A stretch of 64,000 nucleotides of DNA from Corallococcus sp. AS-1-6 (GTDB lineage: Bacteria > Myxococcota > Myxococcia > Myxococcales > Myxococcaceae), in the NCBI RefSeq assembly GCF_020037015.1, contig NZ_JAIQDE010000020.1, positions 1-64,000 of the forward strand. Reading direction: 5' to 3'. The notes beneath the pieces are model-generated. The model did no database searches. It was not told the DNA's origin and saw nothing but the letters and a program-made list of their open reading frames with translations. Of the stretch, positions 17,427 through 26,730 are shown one piece after another. The position numbers and the translations under genes are program-made. Within the stretch, counting starts at the first letter, position 1, and every line of letters begins with the position of its first letter.

Positions 17427-19538
17427 ATGAACACCTCCGACGAACCTCCGCCTGCCGAAACGCAGCGGATGGCCGCGCTCACGCTCTGGGCGCGACAGAG
17501 CCTCTCCCGTCTCATCTACTTCCTGCTGGGCGCGTCCAACCGCATCCGCCTGCCGACCCCCTCGGTGCTGCCCATCGCGGGCGCGGTGGTCGGGCTCTAC
17601 AGCGGGCTGGCCGCGGGCATCTTCTCCAACCTCATTGGCGTAATGAGCGGCATCACGTTCAGCGCCGCGGAGCTGGCGGCGACGTTCAAGCCGCAGCGGC
17701 TGCGCACGTTGATGGAGTCGCTCTCCTCCGCGCGCTGGCACCTGGAGTACGCGCTGGTGGGCGTGCCGCTGGCGCTGGGCGCGCTCCTTTTGGCGCGGGT
17801 GATCGAGCCCGGCGGCCCTCGCGACGAGGTGAAGCGCCGCCTGCGCCTGCTGGCGCTGCTGACGCTGGGCGCGCTGTCGCTCTACTACCCGCTGGTGGGC
17901 CTGGCGGCCGTGAACGCCGTGTTCGGCCACGCGCACAACCTGCCCGCGGTGCTGCCGCACCTGCCCTGGTGGCTGATGCTGCTCGCGCCCACGGTGGGCG
18001 GCCTGGCGGTGGGGCGGCTGTTGCGGGACCGGCCGGAGACGCACGGCCACGGCCTTCCGGAGGTGGTGCGCGCGGTGAAGAGCGGCGCGAACGTGGTGCC
18101 GGCGGACCGCGGGTTGCTCAAGCTCATCGCGTCCGCCATCACCATTGGCAGCGGCGGCTCCGCGGGCCGCGAGGGCCCCATCGTCTATGGCGGCGCGGCG
18201 TTCGCGTCCAGCGTGGGGCGCGTGCTGGGCTTCAGCCGCAGGGAGCTGTCCATCCTGTTGGCGTGCGGCGCGGGCGCGGGCATCTCCGCGTCCTTCAACG
18301 CCCCCATCGCGGGCGCGGTGTTCGCGATGGAGATCATCTTGCGCGAGTTCGAGCTGCGGGTGTTCTCCCCCATCATCCTGGCGAGCGTGGCGGGCACGCT
18401 GGTGAGCCGCGGCGTGCTGGACGAAGCGCCCATGCTCAACCGGGTGAACTACGAGCTGGTCAGCGGCTCGGAGGTCTTCGCCTACGCGGCGCTGGGCATC
18501 GGGTGCGGGCTGCTCGCGTTCGCGTTCGTGAAGCTGCTGCACGGGGTGGAGCACTTCTTCCACGGCGGCATGGGCGGGAAGCTGTCCCCGTGGCTGGGGA
18601 AGAAGCCGCTGCCGGTGCGCGCCGCGCTGGGCGGCCTGTGCACGGGCGTGCTCGCGTTCCTGAGCCCCACGGTGTGGGGCAGCGGGCACGACTACATCAA
18701 CCTGGCGGCGGCGGGCCAACTGCCCTTCCTCTTCCTGGTGACGGCGTGCGTGCTGAAGCTCGTGGCCACGTCGCTCACGATTGGTTCAGGCGGGTCCGGC
18801 GGCACGTTCTTCCCGGCGGCGCTGATTGGCGCCATGGCGGGCGGCGCGTTCGGCACGCTGGTGCACTACTTCTTCCCGCACGCCACGGGCCCCAGCGGCG
18901 CGTACGCCATCGTGGGCATGGGCGGCGCGGTGGCGGCGCTCACGCGCGGTCCGCTCACCGGCATGATGATGCTGTACGAGCTGAGCGGCAGCCACGAGAT
19001 CATCCTGCCGCTGATGGTGACGTGCACCATCGCGTCCGCGGTGTGCCACTTCCTCACGGAGCGCACGGCGCCCAAGGTGCAGAGCGACGAGGACCTGCTG
19101 GCGGCCACGCACGTGCGGGCCCTGATGACGGAGGTCCCCGCGGTGTCCGCGGGCACGCCGCTGCGCGCGCTGACGGACCAGTTGCTCACGTCCGAGGCCG
19201 GCACGCTGCCGGTGCTGGACACGGAGGGCAACCTCTACGGCACGGTGCAGGTGGAGCAGCTTCGCGAGGTGTGGCGCGACGAGTCCATGTACCCGCTGCT
19301 CGTGGCCAGCGACCTGGCGCGCAAGCTGCCCGCGCTGGCGCCGGACTCGGACCTGGCGCATGCGCTCCAGGTGATGGACCACGAGGACGTGGACGCGCTG
19401 CCGGTGGCGCCCGTGCTGGGGCTCTCCCCGTGCGGACTCATCACCCGCGCCGCCGTCCGGCGCTTCCTCTTCGCGCAGCACACGCGCGCGCACTCGACGG
19501 GCAACTACCCCGTCACTCCCTCGGAGGCGGCGCACTGA
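17427..19538 (+). CDS. CLC-family chloride channel/transporter with CBS pair
   Basis: A 703-residue membrane protein. The CLC core spans about 35-550 with GSGGSAGREGP (gating Glu249 of the GREGP motif), AGAVFAMEIIL and GSGGSGGTFFPAAL. Residues about 570-690 form two CBS domains that may bind nucleotides. At the position of the internal proton Glu of the E. coli antiporter my hand alignment puts an Ile (AMEIIL versus IIEEMR), which would favour channel over exchanger behaviour. ATG at 17427 with an AGTAGG-like site is preferred over a GTG three codons earlier. Confidence 0.92.
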   Translation: MNTSDEPPPAETQRMAALTLWARQSLSRLIYFLLGASNRIRLPTPSVLPIAGAVVGLYSGLAAGIFSNLIGVMSGITFSAAELAATFKPQRLRTLMESLSSARWHLEYALVGVPLALGALLLARVIEPGGPRDEVKRRLRLLALLTLGALSLYYPLVGLAAVNAVFGHAHNLPAVLPHLPWWLMLLAPTVGGLAVGRLLRDRPETHGHGLPEVVRAVKSGANVVPADRGLLKLIASAITIGSGGSAGREGPIVYGGAAFASSVGRVLGFSRRELSILLACGAGAGISASFNAPIAGAVFAMEIILREFELRVFSPIILASVAGTLVSRGVLDEAPMLNRVNYELVSGSEVFAYAALGIGCGLLAFAFVKLLHGVEHFFHGGMGGKLSPWLGKKPLPVRAALGGLCTGVLAFLSPTVWGSGHDYINLAAAGQLPFLFLVTACVLKLVATSLTIGSGGSGGTFFPAALIGAMAGGAFGTLVHYFFPHATGPSGAYAIVGMGGAVAALTRGPLTGMMMLYELSGSHEIILPLMVTCTIASAVCHFLTERTAPKVQSDEDLLAATHVRALMTEVPAVSAGTPLRALTDQLLTSEAGTLPVLDTEGNLYGTVQVEQLREVWRDESMYPLLVASDLARKLPALAPDSDLAHALQVMDHEDVDALPVAPVLGLSPCGLITRAAVRRFLFAQHTRAHSTGNYPVTPSEAAH

Positions 19539-19617
19539 GCATCGGCCGCGCCTGGGGGGAGGCCCCGGGCGGGGTGGGTCTGTCAGGAAAGCCGGGGAGC
19601 GGGCATCCTTGGGCGCC

Positions 19618-22600
19618 ATGTCCGACCCCGCCCTGTCCGCCCTGCGCGCCGAGCTGAACTCCACCTTCCACGATGCCCGGGTGCGGCGGCTGGTGGAGCT
19701 GGGGCGCAAGGCCCGGACGGACCCGGCGGCGCAGGCGGTGCTGGACGCGCTGTCCCGGGGTGACGCCTTCGAGCGGCGGCTGGCCCTGGCGGCCCAGTTC
19801 ACGCGCCGGGATGGCGCGGCGGTGCTCCAGGCCACGGCGGACGCGTCCTTCCGCGTTCGCGCGCTGGCCTTCGAGCTGGTGTCGCTGGCCTGTGACGACG
19901 CCCAGGCGCTGGAGGCGCTGCGCATGGCGCACGGGATGCGCCGCGAGCAGGCCCTCATCCACCAGTTGCGCAAGCGCAAGCGGCACGCCGTCATCGACGC
20001 GTTCCTGGACGGGCTGGCGGAGAAGGGCGAGCACGTCACCTTCGCGGACACGGTGCCCCTCGCGTCCGAGCCGGCCCTGCGCCGGCATGTGGCGCGGGCC
20101 CTGGAGCGGCCCAGCCAGCGGTTCTGGGCGCGGCTGGCCCGGCATGCGCCGGCCGTGCTGGGCGAGGTCCTGCGGGAGCAACTGAGCGCTGTCACGGGCG
20201 AGCCGGACCCCGTCACGCGGCAGCACCTGGCGTGGGGCCTGGGGTGGCTGGCGGAGCGGGCGCCCGACATGGCGGAGACGCTGCTGGCGCTGCTGCTGGA
20301 GCGGGGCATCCCGCCGGATGAGCACGCCGTGCGGACGCTGGTGAAGCAGCGCCCCCTGCGCATGGTGGCGCTGCTGCGCCAACGCTCCCCGGCGATCCTC
20401 CCGCACCTGCTGTTCGCCAGGTCCCTGGCGTCACTGGACGCCGGGTCCCTGACGTGGATCGTCCAGCGCGACCCGACGCTGCTGGGCCGCGCGGAGGACG
20501 TGCTGAAGGAGCTGCCGGAGCCGCTGCACGCGACGCTCACCGAGGCCTGGGCCGCGTCCGTGGAGCGGGCCCCCGCGTGGGGCACGCCGCTCATCGCCCG
20601 CATCGCGGACCCGGCGCTGCGTGAGGCGGTCCACGCGCGCTGGACCGTGGGCGCTCGCACCCGGGACGGCGTCATCGCGCCGGAGTATGTGCGGCACCTG
20701 CCGGTGGAGCTGCGCGAGCGGGAGGCGCGCCGTCACCTGGACGAGGTGGTGGCGCTGGGCACGCGCGCCGAGGCGCGGTTCGCCTATGCGCGCTTCCTGC
20801 CCTGGGACGAAGCGCTGGGCGCGCTGCGGGGCGCGCTGGGGCACCCGGACGCGGCGATGCGCGGAGTGGCGCTGGGCGCGCTGCTGGCACTGCCCGGCCT
20901 GCGCCCGGACGAGCCCGCGGCGGTGGCCCCCGCGCTGGCGCTGGTGCTGGCCCGGAAGAACGAACAGGACCCCGTGCGCGGGGTGATGCTCCAGGCGCTG
21001 GCCGAGTGGCCCCGCCGGATGTGGCGCGCCGAGCACACCGAGGCCCTGGGGCGGATGCTGCGCGACGCGCTGGACGCGGCGGACCTGTCCATGGGCACGG
21101 CGCAATCCGCGGAGCGGCTGCTGGTGCGGGCCTTCGGCGCGGACCCGGCGTGGGGCGCGCGGTGGCTGGGCACCTTCCTCAAGGAGCGCGGGCGCATCCA
21201 GGACGGCGGGCTGGGCCACCGGTTGACGGACGACGAGGTGCGCCGGGCCGCGCCGTACCTGCTGGCGCTGGCGAAGAGCTGGGCGGAGCGCGAGCGCGGC
21301 GGTCCCCTGCTCCAGCTCGCGGCGAGCCTGGGCAAGCGCGCGGCGCTGGTGCCCGGCCTGTCGGACTGGCTCGTCTCCGTGCGCGACACGGCGCCGGACA
21401 ACCGGCTGTCGCTGGCGCTGACCGCGTGGCTGTCTCGGGAGGACCGGCCGCGCTTCGAGTCGACGCTCGCGGCCACCCTGCGGCGCTGGCGGGACCGGGG
21501 CTGGGACGAGGAGGTGGTGGCGCTGGCGGCGGCCGAGAAGCGTTCGCTTCCGCTGCACCGGGAGCTGGTGGAGGAGCTGGAGCGGGTGGCGCTGCGGCTG
21601 GGCAAGCCGTCCGGGAACGCGCTCTGGGTGCTGCGCCACCGCGCGGTGAAGGACTTCGACCGGATGCTGCCCGCGCTGCTCAAGCGGGACGAGAGCGCCA
21701 TCGCCATCCCGGTGGTGCGCGAGTTCCTGCACCGGCGGCGGCAGGACCTGCTGGGTCCGTACCTGGACGCGCCGGTCATCACCGGCCAGTTCGCCACGGG
21801 GGTGACGCACTGGATCTTGCCGTTCGACTCGGGGTTCTTCCGGTGGACGGTGGCGCAGAACCGGGCGTATTCGCGCGCGCTCGCCAGGCTGTGCGAGGAC
21901 ATGGAGCGGGACACGCCGTCGGTGCTGGCGGCGGTGACGCGGATGGCGGCGCTGGACTGGGCGCCCATGGACGCGCTGCTCGCGCTGGCGGACGACAAGC
22001 GGCCCGCGGTGCAGGAGCGGGCCCTGCGGGTGATGGCCCGGTGTGACCAGGGCCAGGGCGTGCCCACGCTGTTGGCGGCCCTGGAAGACTCGCGCGCGCG
22101 CATCGCCATCTACGGCCTGCGCCGCGCGTTCAACGGCATGCCCGTCACGCGGGTGCTGTCGCTCTTGGCGGAGGTGCCGCTGACCCGGGTCACGGTGGCC
22201 AAGGAGGTGGTGCGCCTCCTGGGCGAGCTGCGCTCGGACGAGGGCTATGCGCGGCTGCTGGAGCTGGACGCGAAGCCGCTGCACCGCGACGTGCGCATCG
22301 CGCTGTTGCGCGCGCTGTGGGACCACCTGGACCGCGAGCCCACGTGGGCGGTGTTCGAGCGCGCCGTCACCGGCGAGGACGCCATCATGGCGTCGCGCGT
22401 GGGGGACATCCCGGCGGACCGGCTGACGGAGGCGCTGGACGCCCGGCTGTCCGCGCTGCTCGCGAAGGTGCTGGCGCGGCCGGAGCCGGATGCGCGCATT
22501 GACCTGCTGCGGCGCGCGGCCTGGCTGTCCGTGAAGGACCGCGAGCGGGTGTTCCTGTCCGCCTGTGGCGCGCGGCTGGCGTCGCCCTTTGACGACGAGG

Positions 22601-23178
22601 TGCGCGCGGCGATGGGCGCGCTGGTGTACCGGGCCGACGAGCGCGACGTGGAGCTGTTCGAGCGGATGCTGGAGGCGGTGGCCCAGGATCGGCGCGCGCT
22701 GAGCGTGGCGATGGACGCGCTGCTCCAGCCCCGGGACCGGATGCGGCCCGTGCCCCTGAGCGCGGTGCAGGGGCTGGTGACGGGGCTCCTCACGAGGGAC
22801 CCGTGTCTGGCGACGCTGCGCGTGCGCTGCGCGGCGGTGGCCCTGGCGCCGCCGGCCTTCGCGAGCCACCTGGACACGATGGGACAGGAGGGGTGGCTCC
22901 ACGCGGACGCGCTGATGGCGGCCCAGGTGGCGGTGTCGAACCTCCCGGTGGAGACGATGGAGGACGTGGGCGGGCGCCTGGCGCGGAGCCCCAGTCCGGA
23001 GGCGCGGCGCGTGGGCCTGCACTGCCTGGTGCGCGACGCGGGGGACGGACGCGGCTGGACGGAGGAGCGGCTGACGGCGCTCGCCATGTTCCAGCGCGAT
23101 GAGTCCCCGCTCGTGGCCGGGGCCGCGCAGTTCGTGTTCCCGCCCCGGGAGATGGTGAAGGCCCCAGAAGAGGCGTAG
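19618..23178 (+). CDS. Large HEAT-repeat protein of unknown function
   Basis: A 1186-residue soluble protein with no signal peptide or membrane segment. Almost the whole length is short amphipathic helix pairs rich in Ala, Leu and Arg (for example RALRVMARCDQGQGVPTLLAALED), the look of a HEAT/ARM solenoid. No catalytic motif was recognised. It starts with ATG at 19618 and follows the CLC gene by 79 bp. Such proteins are usually scaffolds. A long antisense open frame here is a codon-bias artefact. Confidence 0.8.
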   Translation: MSDPALSALRAELNSTFHDARVRRLVELGRKARTDPAAQAVLDALSRGDAFERRLALAAQFTRRDGAAVLQATADASFRVRALAFELVSLACDDAQALEALRMAHGMRREQALIHQLRKRKRHAVIDAFLDGLAEKGEHVTFADTVPLASEPALRRHVARALERPSQRFWARLARHAPAVLGEVLREQLSAVTGEPDPVTRQHLAWGLGWLAERAPDMAETLLALLLERGIPPDEHAVRTLVKQRPLRMVALLRQRSPAILPHLLFARSLASLDAGSLTWIVQRDPTLLGRAEDVLKELPEPLHATLTEAWAASVERAPAWGTPLIARIADPALREAVHARWTVGARTRDGVIAPEYVRHLPVELREREARRHLDEVVALGTRAEARFAYARFLPWDEALGALRGALGHPDAAMRGVALGALLALPGLRPDEPAAVAPALALVLARKNEQDPVRGVMLQALAEWPRRMWRAEHTEALGRMLRDALDAADLSMGTAQSAERLLVRAFGADPAWGARWLGTFLKERGRIQDGGLGHRLTDDEVRRAAPYLLALAKSWAERERGGPLLQLAASLGKRAALVPGLSDWLVSVRDTAPDNRLSLALTAWLSREDRPRFESTLAATLRRWRDRGWDEEVVALAAAEKRSLPLHRELVEELERVALRLGKPSGNALWVLRHRAVKDFDRMLPALLKRDESAIAIPVVREFLHRRRQDLLGPYLDAPVITGQFATGVTHWILPFDSGFFRWTVAQNRAYSRALARLCEDMERDTPSVLAAVTRMAALDWAPMDALLALADDKRPAVQERALRVMARCDQGQGVPTLLAALEDSRARIAIYGLRRAFNGMPVTRVLSLLAEVPLTRVTVAKEVVRLLGELRSDEGYARLLELDAKPLHRDVRIALLRALWDHLDREPTWAVFERAVTGEDAIMASRVGDIPADRLTEALDARLSALLAKVLARPEPDARIDLLRRAAWLSVKDRERVFLSACGARLASPFDDEVRAAMGALVYRADERDVELFERMLEAVAQDRRALSVAMDALLQPRDRMRPVPLSAVQGLVTGLLTRDPCLATLRVRCAAVALAPPAFASHLDTMGQEGWLHADALMAAQVAVSNLPVETMEDVGGRLARSPSPEARRVGLHCLVRDAGDGRGWTEERLTALAMFQRDESPLVAGAAQFVFPPREMVKAPEEA

Positions 23179-23228
23179 GCCCCCCCGGACGCGAAGGTGG
23201 GCCACGTCCCGCCCGACACAGGCGTCAA

Positions 23229-23255
23229 AAACCTGTCCGACTGTCGGACAGGTTT
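23229..23255. terminator. Perfect 12-bp inverted repeat between convergent genes
   Basis: AAACCTGTCCGA and its exact complement flank a CTG loop, with AAAA on one side and TTT on the other. Position between the ends of the HEAT-protein gene and the convergent glycosyltransferase gene suggests a bidirectional terminator, though the T tract is short. Confidence 0.6.
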
Positions 23256-23309
23256 GTGCGGTGCGCCGCCGGCGGGGCGGCACCGTCCGTCATCCCGGGT
23301 TCCGGACGC

Positions 23310-24362
23310 TCAGTTCAGCGAGCGCACCGGTGCCAGCCATGGGGCTCCGCGCTCCGCTTCGCTCGCGTATTGCTCCAGTTGCAGCGCCCGGTGGGCCACG
23401 GTGTGTTCGGCCAGGACCCTGGCCCGGGCTCGCATTCCCAGTTGGCGCCGGTCCGCTTCCGGCATCGCTAGCAGGTAGCGCAGCACGTCCTGCTCCGTGC
23501 GGGCGACCATCACCTCCTCACCCAGCGCGAAGACGTCCTCCAGCCCTGGCCAGGGATCACTGATGAGCGCCGCTCCACGGGCCGCTGCTTCGAACAGGCT
23601 CGCCCCTGGCGTGTGCTCGGCCTGGGAGAGGACCAGCGTGAAGCGCTGCGCGCCCAGGAAGGACTCGTGCTCCTGGTGGAGCGGAGCCGCGTGCCTCGCC
23701 ACGTTGGCGGGCCAGGCGGCATCCACCGCTGACAGCGTTCCCGCGAGGACGAAGCGCCCCTGGGGCCAGCCGCGCGCGGCGCCCAACAACCATTGCGTCA
23801 GGAGCCCCCGCCGCTCCGGCGACGCCGGCCCCGCGTACCCCAGGTCCCAGCGCGTCCGCCCGCTGCCGGGCGCGAAGTGCTCCGCATCCACGCCCGGCAG
23901 GAACACGCGCGCGCGGGCCACGCCCCACTCTCGCTCCAACTGACGGGGCACCGGCCCCCCACTCGAGCAGAGATAGAGCCGGTAGCCCGTGAACAGGTCC
24001 GGCGTCATGCAGGCCGGGTCCTCCCGAAGGGCGTGCCGCGCCAACGTCCGGGGCGTGTCCCGGTCCCAGAAGACCGTGAGCCCCCTCGCCGTGTTCGTGA
24101 GCCAGCGGCTTACGTCCGCGACCTGTGCCACGTCCGCGTCCACCAGCACCAGGTCCGCGCGGCGCACCCTCGAATGGAAGCGCGCGTGGAGGTCCGCCAG
24201 GTCCAGATACGACGCCTCTCCGCGCTCACCGGGCGCCGTGCGCTCCAGGAAGAGGACCGTGTGTCCTCGCCTCCGGAGCGCCTGCGCGAGCTGCCTCGGG
24301 GCCGTGGCCGCCTGTGCGTCGGCGGGGGCCCGGCACGCGGGGCCCAGGAAGACGATGTCCAT
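23310..24362 (-). CDS. Glycosyltransferase-like protein (CgeB/GT-B fold)
   Basis: A 350-residue protein with a GT-B layout. The N-terminal half begins DIVFLGPACRAP and has GHTVLFLER and an Asp-rich DLVLVDADVAQV strand. The C-terminal half has the acceptor/donor region FLPGVDAEHFAPG, LGYAGPASPERR, and the nucleotide-sugar motif TPGASLFEAAARGAALISDPWPGLEDVF, as in spore-maturation CgeB-type glycosyltransferases. The substrate is unknown. ATG at 24362 is preceded by GGAGG. No glycan genes lie next to it. Confidence 0.78.
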   Translation of the reverse strand: MDIVFLGPACRAPADAQAATAPRQLAQALRRRGHTVLFLERTAPGERGEASYLDLADLHARFHSRVRRADLVLVDADVAQVADVSRWLTNTARGLTVFWDRDTPRTLARHALREDPACMTPDLFTGYRLYLCSSGGPVPRQLEREWGVARARVFLPGVDAEHFAPGSGRTRWDLGYAGPASPERRGLLTQWLLGAARGWPQGRFVLAGTLSAVDAAWPANVARHAAPLHQEHESFLGAQRFTLVLSQAEHTPGASLFEAAARGAALISDPWPGLEDVFALGEEVMVARTEQDVLRYLLAMPEADRRQLGMRARARVLAEHTVAHRALQLEQYASEAERGAPWLAPVRSLN

Positions 24363-24573
24363 CCACTCGGGCCTCCTCACGCCCCCAGCCCGGCGGACGG
24401 AGGACGCCCCGCGCACGGCATGCCCCAGGGCTATCGCTCCGCGCCCGGGGCGGACAAGCAAGCAGGCCTCGTGCCGCGTGAACTCCTCAACGGCACGGCC
24501 TGCGTCCAGCCCACACGTGCCATGGGGACGTCCGCGAGTGGACCGTGCCCCTGCCCTGGAAGCCAGAGCGCGG

Positions 24574-25134
24574 CTACTTCGTCGCGGGCGCGGCCTGCGT
24601 CGGAGGCGTGTTGCCCGCCGGGGCGGAGGCGGGCTTCGCGGCGCCGCCCTTGCGCAGGGGACACGCCGCGATGGCGCCCGAGACGTCGATGGCGTCCTTG
24701 CCCTCGCTCACCTTGAGCACCTTGCGGTCATCCCCCACGACGAACGTGTAGCGCTTGGACACCGTCACCACCGGCATCTTCACGTCGTACGCGCCCACCA
24801 CCTTGCCGTCCGGATCCGGGATGAACACGAAGGGCGCCTTGAGCTCCGTCTTGAAGCGCGCCAGCGTCTCCGCGTCGTCCGTGGAGAAGGCCAGCACCTG
24901 GCCCTGCGCCTGCTCGATGTCCTTGTAGCGGTCGCGGTACGCGGTCAGCTCCTTCGTGCAGCCGCTGGTGAACGCCTTGGGGAAGAAGGCCACGATGACC
25001 GGCCCCTTCTTCACCATCTCCGACAGCGTGTAGGTCGTCCCCGCGGTGTCCTTCACCGTGAAGTCCGGGGCGGTGTCACCCACCTGGGGAATCGCTGCGC
25101 TGAGCCATCCGACGACGAGCAGGGAGTTGAGCAT
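24574..25134 (-). CDS. AhpC/TSA-family peroxiredoxin, probably exported
   Basis: A 186-residue protein. The N-terminal hydrophobic stretch ([14 protein letters not shown]) is a likely signal peptide. The peroxiredoxin fold follows, with [17 protein letters not shown] holding the peroxidatic Cys. The usual PrxQ resolving Cys five residues later is replaced (CTKEL), but a second Cys near residue 159 (AACPLRKGG) may serve. The tail is Pro/Ala-rich. It differs enough from the bcp product at 16809 to suggest a periplasmic role. Confidence 0.83.
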   Translation of the reverse strand: MLNSLLVVGWLSAAIPQVGDTAPDFTVKDTAGTTYTLSEMVKKGPVIVAFFPKAFTSGCTKELTAYRDRYKDIEQAQGQVLAFSTDDAETLARFKTELKAPFVFIPDPDGKVVGAYDVKMPVVTVSKRYTFVVGDDRKVLKVSEGKDAIDVSGAIAACPLRKGGAAKPASAPAGNTPPTQAAPATK

Positions 25135-25190
25135 GCCCGGGACTTAACGGGCCCCGGGCACCGCGACAAGCTCCCCCCAGGCTCCAGGCT

Positions 25191-26486
25191 CTACGACGAC
25201 GCCATGCGGGCCCACACGGCGGCGGCGGCCTCGCGCGACTGCTCGGCCACCACCGTGGGGTTCACCGACAGCGGCCTTCGCGCCCAGACGCGCCACACGC
25301 CGTCCACCATCACCGCCTCCACATGGCGGCTGCCCAGCCCGTGCACCACGTGCCACGCCAGCGTCTCCGCGGTGAGCGGCGTGGGCGACAGGTAGTCCAT
25401 CACCAGCAGGTCTGCGAGCGCGCCCTCGCGCATGGGGCCGATGGCCGCCTCGAACACCTGCGACGCCAGCCGGTGTCCGTTGGCCAGGTAGCGCAGCACG
25501 TCGATGGGCTGCCCCGCCTCGCGCGAGCGCAGGTACGCCGCCTGCGCCTCCGCGAACAGGTCCGGCGACGTGCCGTCCGTCCCCAGCGACGCGCGCGCCC
25601 CGAACTTCAGCGCGGGCGCGTAGCCCACCTCCTGGCCCTGGTTCGAGCGCGGCGTGTGCAGGAACCACGTCCCCGTGGCCAGCACCTGCGCCAGGTCCGC
25701 CCACGCCAGGTGGCCCGCGTGCGCCGCCATGGCGCGGGGCGACAGCAGGTTGCTGGTCAGCAGCCGCGTCACCGGCGGGTTGCCGTGGCGCTCGGTGGAC
25801 AGCCGCTCGTCCAGCGGATCCTCCGCGAGCGGGAAGTGCAGCCCGGTGCCGGTGGTGTTGAGCGCCTCGCCCAGGCCCTGGAGCGCGTCGTCGCCCAGCG
25901 TGAAGCAGGGGCCCGCGCCCACCTGCCCGCGGAAGCGGCCCCGGGCCTTGCGCGCGAAGCTGACCGTCTCCTCCAGCCCCTCCTCGCGGCCCACCGCGCC
26001 CATGCGGTCCGTCACCGCGTAGGACAGCACGCCACGCACGCCCACCTCATGGAGGCCGCGCGCCGAGCGCAAGAGCGACCCCGTCACGGCCTTGGGCGAG
26101 GCGTGCAGGTCGAACAGGGTGGTGGTGCCGCACTGGATGGACTCCAGGCCGCCCGCCGTGGCGGCCACCTGCACCGCGTCCAGGTCCAGCGCGTTCTCGA
26201 AGGGCCAGCGCACCTGCTCCAGCAGGGCCTGGTAGGACGTGGGCGCCGGACTGACCAGGCCGCGCGACAGCACCGTCGCCAGCCGGTGGTGGGTGTTGAC
26301 GAGCCCCGGGAAGACGAGCTTGCCGGACAGCGCGACCACCTCGTCGTCGGGGCCGGGCGAAAGGTCCTCGGCCCGCGCCACGATGCGCTCACCTTCAATG
26401 CGCAGGTCCACCCGCTCCACGGACGCGGGTTCCAGCTCGACGACGAAACCACCCTTGAGGACGGTGCCCAACATCCCTCCCTGCAT
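25191..26486 (-). CDS. Amidohydrolase of the SsnA/Atz-Trz type
   Basis: A 431-residue TIM-barrel metal-dependent hydrolase. The N-terminal beta-sandwich strands end in LVFPGLVNTHHRLA, the place of the usual HxH pair. Further on are GTGLHFPLAED, AAHAGHL and ASLGTDGTSPDLF with the conserved Asp. The HxH motif reads HHR and the central HxH-x-E motif reads HFPLAED, so one ligand in each looks replaced. Substrate is unknown; relatives hydrolyse aminated heterocycles or purines. Start may be ATG at 26486 or at 26474. Confidence 0.78.
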   Translation of the reverse strand: MQGGMLGTVLKGGFVVELEPASVERVDLRIEGERIVARAEDLSPGPDDEVVALSGKLVFPGLVNTHHRLATVLSRGLVSPAPTSYQALLEQVRWPFENALDLDAVQVAATAGGLESIQCGTTTLFDLHASPKAVTGSLLRSARGLHEVGVRGVLSYAVTDRMGAVGREEGLEETVSFARKARGRFRGQVGAGPCFTLGDDALQGLGEALNTTGTGLHFPLAEDPLDERLSTERHGNPPVTRLLTSNLLSPRAMAAHAGHLAWADLAQVLATGTWFLHTPRSNQGQEVGYAPALKFGARASLGTDGTSPDLFAEAQAAYLRSREAGQPIDVLRYLANGHRLASQVFEAAIGPMREGALADLLVMDYLSPTPLTAETLAWHVVHGLGSRHVEAVMVDGVWRVWARRPLSVNPTVVAEQSREAAAAVWARMASS

Positions 26487-26730
26487 CCGCGACGAGTCGC
26501 GAGGTTCGTGAAGGCGGCCCCCTCCCCTTAGGGGTCACGCGTGAGGCGGCGGAGGTTAGCACTCCCGGCCCGTCCTCCGTCACCGGCTCCACACATCCCT
26601 GCACCCACACCCATCGTCCCGGCCGGTCCAATACGGGGGGCGTGCGCGGGGGGACCGGGGCCAGGCAGGCAGGCGGCGCGTCATGACGTTGGGCGCCGGG
26701 GGCGCGGGCCCGTAGACTGCCGCCACCTTG

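Noticed and set aside
17255-19657. An 800-codon open frame in another phase over the CLC gene
   Set aside because: Low-complexity shadow; the CLC frame carries all family motifs.
20431-23283. A 950-codon open frame antisense to the HEAT protein
   Set aside because: It is His/Arg/Gln-rich low-complexity sequence as expected from the mirror of a GC-rich gene, and the sense strand has the coherent solenoid pattern.
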